Shown here one piece after another: positions 51,457-62,178 of a stretch of 64,000 nt of DNA; position 1 is the stretch's first letter, and the number at the start of each line of letters is the position of its first letter. Source of the stretch: Planococcus citri. Lineage: Eukaryota; Arthropoda; Insecta; Hemiptera; Pseudococcidae. The notes under the pieces were generated by a model. That model ran no database searches, had not been told where the DNA came from, and worked only from the letters and a program-made list of their open reading frames with translations. The stretch covers positions 40,316,555-40,380,554 of the forward strand of contig NC_088677.1 in assembly GCF_950023065.1 (NCBI RefSeq), given 5' to 3'. The position numbers were made by a program, and so were the translations under genes.

Positions 51457-54346
51457 TTATAATCCTGAATACTGCGCTAATGTATCTTCAGTGTCGTTTT
51501 GAGGTTGTTGCAAACAGTTACCAAAAATGCTATGAGATCTCGACTGGTTGCCTTCTTTGTACTGTTCACTGAAAATTAAGAAATTGGCATCGAAGATTCA
51601 ACAACAAAAATGAAATAATAATGATTGTGTAAGAAAAATTTACCTGAAAAATTGTACACGAGAGGTAAATAATGCTTTAGTAGGGTTCACGGCTAAATGG
51701 GAATCTTGCGTTAACAAGAAATTAATAACTTGTCGTAGATACAATTGTATTTTTTTTCTTCTTTCTTCGACAAAATTTGCATCCTAAAATCAATTCGATC
51801 GTTAGAAAAAAAAACGCTTTAGATGAAATCAGATTCGTTTACCAAAATCATATCTTTATTTACTTTATTTCCGATAGTCTTTTTTGGCGGAAAATGAAAC
51901 CCAGAAGCAATACTGTATTCTTTCTTAAGTTTTTGATGAAATGCGTGGAACTGAGCATACCTCCTGTACACATTCCATTCTTCCGAACCTATTCTAAAAT
52001 GTACCTAAAAACGACCACACAAATGAATAAGTATATCGTAGAATTGTATAAATCATCATTTGATCTGCGTTATTACTTGATACACATGATGAGGATCGGC
52101 ATATCGTCCAGTAAGAAAAACTGATGGAACCCATAAGCTGACTAGTTTATGCAACGAAAAATCTTCAGAGGGAAGAGGACCTCGTAAAGAAATTAGTTCT
52201 TCTTGTAACCGTTTATTCATTTCTTCCTTAGCCAATAAACTGATTTGCAATCTATTGTTTAGTTCCATTAGCTCGCCGTGCATTTCTGCGACCTAAAATA
52301 ACAAAATTATTCATTGATTCTGTCGATAAATTTCAATCTAAAACAAGTTTTAAATCCTAAACGTTTCAATATGCAGCAGGTTTTACACCCATAGTCAATT
52401 GATCGATATCTCGGTAAGCAGTACCTAAGTATACATACGATACGTAAAAATTTATGACATCAATCACAATTGATTTCAAGGTTATAAATAGACGACTGTC
52501 ACGTTACACAGAAAGTTTACCTGCACCAATTTTTTTTCGTATAATTGAGCTTCGAACGTATGGTCCGCATCTTCTTGTTTCAGCATTTGTACAGCACTAA
52601 CGTACTTTCGCAGCTGGTGTTTCAACACTTCATTTTCCCTGATTTATAAAATTCCATACGATAATAATAATGGTATTTTACATCGAACAGGAGTATTTAT
52701 TTTCAATTATTACCTGTTCAATTCGTGGACGCGAGCATCTAAGGTAGAATTTAATGCCAACTGCTTTTTCAGTTCTTCCTTCGCCGATTCGTATAGTTTT
52801 TGAAACCCTTGATCGTCAGTTGATCCCACAGAAATGCCATCTTCACCTACACATAAACCCTTTATGATAAAGACCAAATTTTATTGTTCATTAAACGGTG
52901 TATCAATATACTCACTGGGGAAATCGGAAAATAAAGTCGAATCATCAGCATTATTGATCTGTGGCATTTACAGAAAAAAATTCAAATTAATCCACATATT
53001 ATTTAGTACGATAACAAGTATTGAGTAACTATACAAACATAAACGGATGTTTGAATAAAGTAACGCCGATAAATACTCACATCAGTTGATACAGGTATTA
53101 GTTCGCCTACTCCTTCATCACTTATTGGTCTTAGACCCATACTACTGCAAAAACAAAATCTTTATATTTGAAAAATTCACTGAAAATAAAACGCAGTATT
53201 ACACCATTCACACGAACCTAACGTTGTCTTCAGAATCGTTATTAAAATATGCGGAGTGTTCATTTTTCAGTATTGTATCAGCAGCATCTTCCGCTATTTC
53301 GACCTTTAAAGTTTTGAAAGTGAATGAATGATAGTAAGAAGACAGCATTATGAAAGATCCCAACTTACAGTAGAAATATCACACGGCGAACAAACGGATG
53401 CATTTATTTCATCGTAGTTACCATTATTTTCGCATGTGTCATCAAATTCTATAATATTGTTTTGAATTTTTCTACGAACATCGTTTATTTTCAGTACATC
53501 TAAAAGAAATACGAATGAATTTAGCATAAACGGGGAAAACAAATCCTGAAATAATTATTTTCAGACGAAATTCAAAACAGAATTTTTACCCATGGATTCG
53601 GTTAGTATGACTTGTTCCGAATTGAATTTGTCGATTCCACAATCGTTGTTTCTGTGATTCAAATCCTCTCTATCGATACTAATAGCGAATAGTATTGGCA
53701 CCAAACCTATGAAAAGAAATCCAATTGAACACGATTGTTAAGTAGTCCCTTGTTGGGAAAGTTAATTTTACAAATTATAATTCACGCATACCTGCAGCAG
53801 CGGTGGGTAAAATATTACTTTTCTCTTGATCTCTGAGAAACGCTAATTCTTCATAATACTCCGCCAGTAAAATTTCGTCGAATATCAACGATTGTAAGTA
53901 TCGTTCCAGCGATCTCTCATTGAGAGCAGATCTCAGCCAGGCTCTACCTTTACCCCAATTTGATTTTACGTTCTTCAAACTATTGTAACGGTCTCGCTCG
54001 TGTTGAGATAAGATATGAGAGATGCAAAGCCAGAACGTTGGTTTTTCGTTGATACAGAAAGCTTTGGTAGATTTTCTACGCATAAAAATGATGCATGTTA
54101 CGTTTTAAAACATCACGATAAGATAGCATCTAAATAATTGAATACTTGCTTAGAAATAGTCCTCTTCAAACCGTGATTAAAAACAGCTTCAAAGCAAAAG
54201 CAAACGCGAGATACATGCGAGTCCAATTCAGTAGCGAGTTCGATACGACCGCCGTATTTCTTCTGGCATTCTTTAACAGCTGTCAATAGATCACTTTGCA
54301 AATGATTTTTATCTATTTCAGCTTGAGCCAAGGCATCCGCATCCAT
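51457..54346 (-). CDS. SNX29: Sorting nexin-29: RUN domain, coiled coil, PX domain
   Basis: An endosomal adaptor-type protein of 604 residues. Minus-strand coding exons: 54,346-54,117; 54,075-53,792; 53,706-53,590; 53,499-53,369; 53,303-53,218; 53,144-53,081; 52,958-52,916; 52,846-52,714; 52,638-52,521; 52,292-52,077; 52,004-51,864; 51,783-51,644; 51,568-51,457 (1,815 nt). The RUN domain covers about 15-190, with KYGGRIELATELDSHVSRVC and GRAWLRSALNERSLERYLQS. The coiled coil covers about 320-440 and includes ENEVLKHQLRKYVSAVQMLK. The PX domain covers about 445-555, with the phosphoinositide-binding NVYRRYAQFHAFH and FPPKKTIGNK. Domain order and these motifs match vertebrate SNX29; the linker between RUN and coil is shorter than in human. 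The first Met with good context (54,346) gives an N-terminus of family length. Intron 1 is only 41 nt, the shortest here. Confidence 0.95.
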
Positions 54347-55774
54347 CAAATTGCCAGTGTTATCTAAATGATGCAGGGCAACAAAATGTGTAGCTTTAGA
54401 TAACTTTGGTGAATTTCACGAATCTATGATATAATGAATGAATTAATCGATATTCAGCGTCGACGATATTCAGCGATAAAATTACGTACCGATAATAATC
54501 ACTGCTCAACAACCAGGGTTGAAAAGACAACAGAGTTTTGTTTTTGAAACAAGACAATCGCGTTCTTCGTTTTTTTTTTGTTTTCAAAGCTCTGACCCAG
54601 AGTTCTTCCTCCGTATTTGTTCTTATTTACAGATGCGTTTTCACTTTTCGCGTTCTTTGTTCCTATTCCCGTGATTGCAAAAATAATTTATTCTTTACCT
54701 TTTTCCGACATTTTCTTGAAAGATCATCGTCTGCGATAACTCATGCACGTAGAAAATTGAAATTCTTGTAGATGTAATAAAATGAAGAAGGATATTTTGC
54801 AGGTTTTACAACAATCACACAAGCACATGACCAACTGCAAAGTTTTATAGGAAGTAACTGCGACTACGAAGGACAGACAGTTTTATCAACTTCATACCGT
54901 AACATTAACCATTAGCATCATTCAATTCACAAATGTTACGATTACTATACAATCAACTATGTTGCACAAACACCTCCGTAATTATCAAGTCTATCTAATC
55001 TATCGATACCACTTCACTTCATTTTTCATCCGAACAAAAACAAACTGCCAAAATGGCAAATCGTAATCAAAACAAAAATATCGGGCAACAAAAAGCAATC
55101 GATAGTCGATAGCGACATTCGACCTCGACACAGCATCAATCAATCAATATTCATATTCAATAATGAGTTTTTTAATTTCCAAAATTTGAGGTAAAGTAAT
55201 TGACCATTGGTTCTGAGGTTATAATATGCATATTAAATCTAGGCACAACTACAAATTACTGCATGGTCCTGGTCTAGTAGAGTACGAAACGGGAACGGCC
55301 GACGCCGACGGGAATCATGTTTCGATTTCGATCTACATACCATCGACCATTGGCTCATCGACTGCGCTGCGCGAGTGGCGAGTGTGTTTGAACAGTTTGA
55401 ATGATAGTGGTATCATGATGACATGAACGGACGTAAACATACTTTTTTGTAAGAAAGGGTTTTCTTCAAAATTAATCAAACTTTTTGAATTTTTATCATT
55501 TTTTCTTGTTATGACTAAAAGAGATCAACTAGAGAGAGAATTCTGAATCTGAAACACATTCCTCAACAAAGCAATCGTGTTCACTGTTCACTCAGAGATT
55601 CCTCATCGCCTCATCGTAACATCGCAAGTAAGTGTAATGAAAGTATATTCGAAATGAAGTTTTGCCAGTTTTGAAATGTTGGGAGTGTGGTATTCGATTG
55701 ATTGATTGACTGGAAGAAACCTCATCTCCCCAAGTCTCATATAATTCAATGATCGTTTCTTTTCTTATTTCTAG
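54347..55774. other. Divergent promoter region between SNX29 and FAM32A
   Basis: It holds the 5' UTR/promoter of SNX29 (minus) and the non-coding first exon of FAM32A, which ends at a GTAAGTG donor at 55,628. A DRE-like TATCGATA sits at 55,001 and related ATCGATAG/GTCGATAG words at about 55,098-55,115. The short frames seen here show no protein character. Confidence 0.55.
55001..55008. promoter_or_regulatory. DRE-like element TATCGATA
   Basis: A perfect match to the DNA-replication-related element bound by DREF in Drosophila housekeeping promoters, in the spacer between the head-to-head genes SNX29 and FAM32A. A role here is inference. Confidence 0.4.
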
Positions 55775-55818
55775 ATCATCACAGTGAAGACAGTTTAGGA
55801 CCTATAATCCGCCGGAAT

Positions 55819-56365
55819 ATGTCAGACTATGACAAATGCACCAAGGGTGCTTTAAAATTGAAAATAGGCGTTGATATGAAAAAGTGAGTGTATCGACTTT
55901 TTATCTGAAATGTTATTTGATAAATCATCCTATTGAGTGTAACACTTAGTAAATCATTTTATTTTTAAGGAAAAAGAAAAATAAGGAAAAGAAAAAAAAG
56001 ATCTTGGAACAAATACCTCAAACTTCGGCAGAAGCAAAACAAATTCCAGAAAAATCTGAAATTAAACTGACAAAGGCTGAAATTGCGTTTAACAAACAAA
56101 AAGAAGAAGTGGTAAGTAGTATCGATTTATCAATTTACATCGTAATTATTCCTATCATTATTCAGAATGGTAATTTATTTCATCACATTCGGTAATAAGT
56201 GGCGCAGTGCATTCATTTTCATGATCTTTGTTTGTGTTGCAGTTAAAGAAACGAATTCTAGAACAGGCATCGATGACTCATAAGCAAAAAGTAGAAGTAT
56301 TTAATCGGCATTTGGACAGTCTCACCGAACATTTCGATATTCCCAAAGTCAGTTGGACTAAATAA
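55819..56365 (+). CDS. FAM32A: FAM32A-like nuclear protein, 109 aa
   Basis: A small, very basic nuclear protein; the family is associated with the catalytic spliceosome at exon ligation. Coding exons are 55,819-55,883, 55,970-56,111 and 56,243-56,365, with an upstream non-coding exon ending at 55,627 and a second exon opening at 55,775. The total is 330 nt, 109 residues against 112 in human. The layout follows the family: a short acidic-polar start, GALKLKIG, a lysine cluster (KKKKNKEKKKK), a variable linker, then the strongly conserved tail with MTHKQKVEVFNRHLDSLTEH and DIPKVSWTK at the end. AATAAA is at 56,451-56,456. It diverges from SNX29. The assignment rests mainly on the nearly invariant C-terminus. 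Confidence 0.95.
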
Positions 56366-56450
56366 TTGTATCATAACTTGTCAAGATTGTTTATTTTTAT
56401 AATGCAAATCATAATAACATAAGCTGTAAATTTAGTTTTCACAATTCGAA

Positions 56451-56456
56451 AATAAA
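56451..56456 (+). terminator. Polyadenylation signal AATAAA of FAM32A
   Basis: AATAAA 86 bases after the stop codon, followed by A-rich DNA. The spacer to the convergent dsRBD gene (to 57,129) shows no other gene. Confidence 0.5.
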
Positions 56457-57129
56457 TTATAAGAAACAAATCTAATGAAAATACTCAACATTATGAGTAC
56501 AGGATTTACTCAAAAATACATAAAACGTAGTACATAGTATAAAAAGCGATGCGCAGTAACCATTCAACATGTACATTATTCGTCTGTGGTTCATACGGGA
56601 TTCAATTCAAAATTCTGATTAACAGAAAGTCGCGTAGGTATTACTGCAAATTATACAGTACCAACATTTAAAATAAACAATTAATATTTAATTTGGTACC
56701 ATCGAGCATCGATTCTTCGAAAAAGTACTACCTATTCGTTAATATTATACACATAGAAAACAACATTAATTGGAAAAGTGGTACAGAGCGAATACATCAA
56801 TCAATGAAAATAGTGATACCCTACTGCTTATATTTACAACCTCAACACAAATGATGTTCTTCAAAAACATGAAAACCAGGTTATTTCTAAATAAACTGAA
56901 CGTTACTCTCATCTACAGACTACTGTGAATATGGCGCAGCGCCCGATCACAAATAATCCGGAGATGAAATGACGCTTAGTTCATTTCAAAATCTGTCCCG
57001 TGATACAAATTCCATAAATATAAATCAAAGCATTTTCGACTTGATTGGAAACTAAACACAAAAAATGATACGCGAGATTGTTTTCAAAAAAAAAAAAAAA
57101 AAAAATATAGAAAAAGTTGAACTATGATT

Positions 57130-59535
57130 TTAGGCTTGCGGTTTGTAAACTATTCCATAATCCTTCAAAACCTGGATGGCAATTTGACGTTTTGCATCTT
57201 TCTTGCTACGAGCTGCAATAAAAATATGTGAAATGACACTAAAAAAGTTGAACGGTGAAAACAAGAAATACAGTAATCAATACCTCTAGCTTCATAAACA
57301 ATGCCGTTGATTTTACATTGTAGGGAGAAACGCTGTTCCGTATTGGCATCATCAGTTTTCTCCACGAATTGCAGATTCGGGAAAGCTAAATTCAATACAT
57401 ATAACGGTTGACACTGTTCCGGATTCGGGGGGAATTTCAGATTGGTGGACGGAACATAGTTCACCAGCTAAGGAAATTCATAACTCAATATGAAATAACG
57501 AAATAACAGATCACGCAAGACATCAGCAAATTGAACATAAAAGTACCTGAGAAGGGTCACTATTGTAAGTTCCATTCATTGGAACTACTACATTTTCTGC
57601 TTGCTGAAGAGCAGGAGCAGGCGCAGGCGCTTGAAGTTGTGGGTTCATCTGCCACCTAGTGAAGAGCAAATGCATGGCGTACGAACCAACGGCTGACCAC
57701 GGAGCAGGTTCAGATGATGAAGAAGCATCATTATTTTCAGATTCCATTTTTTCGGCCACTATAAAACAGTTTCATAATGGTATAGTACGCATTCGCAGTT
57801 TCAACTAAGAAAAGATTTTAAAATGCTTTACTTGATTCATGTTTTTTGAATGACTGAACGAACCAATCTTTCAAAGCAATATCAGCTGCTACCATTTTGG
57901 CACCCGAAACACTAGTAGCTTCTCCAGCATATACGTGACCGTTGAGCTAGAGAAACGAAATTTTTTCAACATTTCTTTGATAAAATGTACCTATGAATCG
58001 AATTCTTAGAAGATCAATTTATACCTTCAAACGTGCCAAGTACGTTTTTTGGAATCCAGTTTTACTGATTTCTTGCGTTTCGTATTCCGGTTTCAGATTC
58101 AATTCGTTGAAAATAAGAAACGCGTTTTTAGGTTTCAATACCTTCTCTAAGCGAGCGTTCAGTCGCCTCTTTTTCAATTTCTTATCGATTTTCGCTAAAA
58201 ACAGAAACACAATAATGTATCAAGTACAAGCAAACATGCATAATACACAAACGTATGCTTTGGTAACGCCCCACGAAGTAAAAATCACGTACTTAGACCA
58301 GCTTTCTTTTTAGCTTCCTTCCATTTTTGAAAATGTTCGGTTTTCATGCGAGCAACTTCAGCTTTCGCATCTTCCTTATTGATGGAATCAGCTGCAGTTT
58401 CGAGTTTCGGAATAGGTGCCGGCGGTTGCGATTGCTACATATTCGAGAGAACCAGAGAGACAACAAGCATAAATTTATAAAAATTGTAATTCGTTCACCG
58501 AGTATGTTGCAAGCAACGAATAAACGACGGTTTCAAGATAATCATTTAGGCGTAGCGCACAACATAACCCTACGAACATACTGACAAATATTTACCAATC
58601 ACATGTGTGACATATTCAAATTAGTCTTCATCACTACCTACTCATCTACATGCAACTTCAGACAAAAAAAAATAGAACCCTCATTTTCAACTTCTCTCCT
58701 AGTCTTTAACTATTTAAATAGTCAAAGTTCCTAATACAGTAAGTTACATTCGATGACTTACTCACACAACGCCGTCTGCCCGATAGAATATACATTAAAG
58801 TATTTTGAATATAACTTATTCGCAATACTAATGCAATTCATTTTAGACATAAAGTTGTCACACACAGACAAGTATAAAAGCCATAGTATTACACAGAATG
58901 CTGATTGTCTCCTCGTTTCACTTTATATTTTTACTCATCGCTAATGACAAAAAAAACATCAATTATTAGAGTAAGAAACGTAAACTCTCAAAACGAAAAT
59001 CACGGCTATCTTATAGTGAGCAGTACAATATAAAATAGACGACTATTGCTCAATCTGCATCGTCACTCCTCCAAATTCATATTCGAGAAAAACAGGTTGA
59101 AAAGAAAATTTTTGGCAATGTTTCCGATACAGACTAGCAAGTTACGTGGAAAATGAAAATTACAATATTATTTACCATTTGATTCACTATAGCGTGAGTC
59201 ATAGAATCGAAAGACGGTTTCTCTTCTTTGGTAATTGAAACGCCGGGATCAGGTTGGTAAGATTTGACGAAATTTTTGTACTGCGAAGGTTGCTGCAAAA
59301 CTTGCTGTTGTTGTTGGTACAGCACGTTAGGTTTATCTGTAGAAAAAAAATTTTCTCAGTAATAATATTTCACTCTTAACGACATACTTCGAACAATAAA
59401 CATTTTTAGTTAGTAGCAAATCATCATTCTTAGATATTTTTCAGACCACATAGCAAATCTAAGAGAGGGAGAAGAGATGATTTGTTTCAACTTACCCATA
59501 TTAGCTGATCTTCGGGTATAGTAGCTGTTAGACAT
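57130..59535 (-). CDS. Double-stranded RNA-binding protein with two dsRBDs, 368 aa
   Basis: Minus-strand exons: 59,535-59,496; 59,336-59,176; 58,434-58,293; 58,194-58,025; 57,946-57,832; 57,758-57,547; 57,467-57,284; 57,212-57,130 (1,107 nt). It starts MSNSYYTRRSANM, then a Gln-rich stretch (YQQQQQVLQQPSQ), a Pro-rich and charged linker, and a basic patch (KKLKKRR, about residue 120). A first dsRBD follows (about 135-205, PKNAFLIFNELN... then VSGAKMVAADIALKDW), then a polar Pro/Ala linker and a second dsRBD-like region (about 281-365, ending RSKKDAKRQIAIQVLKD). The KKxAK RNA-contact motif of helix 2 is intact in the second domain but weakened to SGAK in the first. Either GTACGT (58,292) or GTCTAA (58,298) could serve as donor of exon 3, both in phase. 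I could not fix the subfamily (DIP1/ILF-type and others are possible). Confidence 0.85.
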
Positions 59536-60253
59536 TTTGAACTTTAGTTTCCAAGAAACAACAAATTAGAACAAACGTAATTTTCTCGGTGAACGGCTAT
59601 CACAAGAATCTTTCAAAACCACAAAGAACAAATTTAAAGATCACAACAGAAACTGCAGCAAAAACTTTCAGAAATCTAGAAATTGGAAATAAACCTAATT
59701 ACGGTAAGCAATTAAACATAAATTTAAAAATTCTCCAAACTTATAAACAAGAATAGAATCAACTCAAAAATTCAAAATGGATGTCGGGATTGCTTGCGTC
59801 AGTTCAGTCGTCAGTAAGCTTGGATACTTGGATGAACAACACGAACCAAGCCGTCCAACCAAACCCAAGCAAAAACAAGAACGTTTCTCTTTTTTTTTGA
59901 GAAAAAGAACAGATCGCGCTGTCAACTGTTTGGAAAATTCAAAAATTATTTTTTATTTTTTTAAATAGCGTGAGTGTGAGTTTGAGTATTTATTATTCAG
60001 CGGATGAACAGAAAATAAATCCATATCCAACTTTCAACGTTTCAAAATGATACCGAAGTTCATCTTGACTTGACCTATTTATGATGATTAATACATAGGT
60101 ACTTTGTATAATCAAACTTCAAAGATCTTGAGTTGACTGATTGTGCTGATTTGCGAGTGGTCCACTGTGAAGTGAAACGAAAGTGTGAAAACTATCATGT
60201 GTATAGGTACCTACTACCTAACCAAATTCAGAATTTCAAATTCGCTGTTTTTC
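59536..60253. other. Upstream region of the dsRBD gene
   Basis: A 63-codon plus-strand frame at 59,777-59,968 begins in a good start context (CAAAATGG), but it ends in poly-Phe-like sequence and has no recognised similarity; I do not call it a gene. Otherwise AT-rich. Confidence 0.5.
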
Positions 60254-60591
60254 TTTTTACACCATAACTACCATAAGAAAGGAAATTTTTTCCTATTTCC
60301 ATTGGTATAAAATGTATAAAAATGTTTTTAAGGTCCGCATACGCGATCGCGTTGAAAAAAATGAACTTTAAGATGAAAACTGCTTAGGAGAGTAGGTACA
60401 TTGAAATTGTTGTCATATTCCTTTGAAAAACTGTTGAATTTTTTCAGTCATCTGAAGGGAAGTTTCATGCTCTTTTCAAATATGTCAACGAAATTTTGAT
60501 TGCAATGCATTTTTGAGGCAACCAGTATACCTATCTTTTAAGTGAAAAAATTGAAACAATGAAGTAGAAAAATCAATTTTTCTTTAGGCAA

Positions 60592-60599
60592 CCTTTTTC
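60592..60599. repeat. Target-site duplication CCTTTTTC (left)
   Basis: Identical to 60,937-60,944. The uninterrupted sequence GGCAACCTTTTTCTCC is present once at 61,135-61,150, in the neighbouring paralogous repeat. Confidence 0.85.
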
Positions 60600-60936
60600 C
60601 AGGGCTTCAAACCCGTACCCGTACCCGTACCCGAATACCCGAATACCCGAACGAAAATCCAACAATTTCTGTACCCGAACCCGTACCCGTACCCGAAAAA
60701 TGAAATGAGGAATACCCGAACCTGTACCCGTACCCGATAGAGACTATTTTGAACCCAAATACCCGATAGATTGGGTACAGTTCGGGTATTTCACCTAAAA
60801 TACCCGAACCCGTACCTGTACCCGAACGTTTAAAATTTTCATACCCGTACCCGATACCCGTACCCGATCCTCTGAGAAATAAATCTGTACCCGTACCCGA
60901 TACCCGTACCCGAAAACGTTCGGGTTTGAAGCCCTG
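60600..60936. mobile_element. hAT-like MITE (337 bp) filled with CCCGTA/CCCGAA arrays
   Basis: The termini CAGGGCTTCAAACCCG and its exact inverted copy CGGGTTTGAAGCCCTG are bounded by the perfect 8-bp duplication CCTTTTTC. A CAGGG start with an 8-bp duplication is the hAT signature. Nearly the whole interior is an irregular array of TACCCG-type hexamers, mostly C-rich on the plus strand. One short segment (about 60,771-60,790) is in the other orientation. The G-rich strand (GGGTAC repeated) has G-quadruplex potential. There is no transposase frame; the Arg/Val/Gly-rich minus-strand frame that overlaps it is the repeat translated. Confidence 0.88.
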
Positions 60937-60944
60937 CCTTTTTC
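60937..60944. repeat. Target-site duplication CCTTTTTC (right)
   Basis: Matches 60,592-60,599 and continues into CTCCTAAGCAG, the start of the host repeat copy. Confidence 0.85.
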
Positions 60945-61761
60945 TCCTAAGCAGTTTTCAGCTGAAAGTTCCTTTTTTTCAACGTGATCGCGTATGCGGA
61001 TCTTTAAGAAATTCAAACCAATGGAAAGAAGATAAAAATTCCTTTCTTATGGTGTAAAAAATTGTAGGGTCCACGAGATGAATTTTGAGAAAAACTCAAA
61101 TTAAGTTCTCAGTCTACCTCGTGGTCCACCTGCCGGCAACCTTTTTCTCCTATAAGCAATTTTCGTCTCAAAGTTCCTTTTTTTTTCAACGCGATCGCGT
61201 AAACGGATTTTGAAAACTATTATACCACTAGAAACTAGAAAGAGAATGAAATTTCCTTTCTTATGGTATAAAAACATTTTGGGGTCACCGAAATGAATTT
61301 TAAGAAAAAAGCAAACTTCTGCAATTTTTCACTTGTTAATTGTTTTTCAATCTCCTGCAGTCCTGCACATTACCACGTGCATTGCAAACTTCTGAGATAA
61401 TGGCGAATTTGCCTTTCCTTAATAATAACTCCAAAGTGTTTCAATTTAATAACTAGTAAAAGTAAGGCACTATAGCTTCACTCAGGTGAAATCGCTCGGC
61501 CATCTTTGGTGCAAAATAACAATAGAGGAATGGGATATTGATATTCGAAGATGCTGAAAGGTGAACTAGAAAGCAGAAAGCTATTCCGCCAAAATTTTGC
61601 AGTCTTTTAAACGAAGTTCAATGAATTTGAGAAATCAAATATTGTACTGGTCTGGTATATTTATTAATCAATTGAAGCAGGTAGTAGGTCATTTTTTACT
61701 TTTTTGCTTCCGTCCCCCAGTAATTTTTCCTCAGTCCGTTGGTCCGTTTCTAAAATTTCCA

Positions 61762-61769
61762 CGTCAAAG
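61762..61769. repeat. Target-site duplication CGTCAAAG (left)
   Basis: Identical to 62,171-62,178; the two flank the 401-bp hAT-like element. Confidence 0.85.
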
Positions 61770-62170
61770 CAGGGCTGTTGGATACGAAACGTAAACGTAT
61801 CGTTTCGTTTCGGTTGAGCTCTAGAACCAAACTGTTTCGTTATACCGTTTCGTTTCGTTCCAAAAGTGGTATCATTTCGTTTCGTGCCGTTTCTTGTCGT
61901 TTTGTTTCGTTTCCTTTCAGCCAAAAAAGTGAGAAAAGCGGACATTTTTATTAATAAATGAAGAAGAGAACCCCTCTAAAGGCTCTAAATGGATGAAATT
62001 TGAGTGAATTTGACAAAATTTGGTCGAAATTTACACAAAAAAAACTTGCAATGAAAAGCCGAAAATTGAAGAAACAGAAATGATTCGTTTCGTGTAATTT
62101 TTTGATTCGTTTCGTTTCGTGTCCAGAGGGAAAAATTGCCGTTTCGTTACGTTTCGTATTAACAGTCCTG
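61770..62170. mobile_element. hAT-like MITE (401 bp) with CGTTTC/GAAACG arrays
   Basis: The left end reads CAGGGCTGTTGGATACGAAA and the right end on the minus strand reads CAGGACTGTTAATACGAAAC. These are inverted ends of about 20 bp with few mismatches, bounded by the perfect 8-bp duplication CGTCAAAG. Each end runs into irregular CGTTTC/TTTCGT arrays (about 61,790-61,915 and 62,080-62,160), with about 160 bp of unrelated AT-rich filler between. There is no transposase frame. It has the same design as the element at 60,600-60,936, with a different hexamer. Confidence 0.88.
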
Positions 62171-62178
62171 CGTCAAAG
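62171..62178. repeat. Target-site duplication CGTCAAAG (right)
   Basis: Closes the 61,770-62,170 element. Confidence 0.85.

Larger units (their letters stand above)
60254..61275. repeat. Three copies of a repeat of about 120-140 bp, one inverted
   Basis: The copies lie at about 60,254-60,390 (minus orientation), 60,945-61,062 (plus) and 61,147-61,275 (plus). All share a CTCCT(A/ATA)AGCA(G/A)TTTTC start, an AAAGTTCCTTTTTTT-CAACG segment, GATCGCGTA and a TTCCTTTCTTATGGT end. The two plus copies are about 200 bp apart and also share the preceding GGCAACC. A hAT-like element sits between GGCAACCTTTTTC and the second copy. Confidence 0.75.

Noticed and set aside
59777..59968. 63-codon plus-strand frame with a good start context
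   Set aside because: It ends in a poly-Phe-like tail, has no homologue I recognise and lies in the promoter region of the dsRBD gene.
60795..61016. Arg/Val/Gly-rich minus-strand frame
   Set aside because: It is the CCCGTA array of the hAT-like element in translation.
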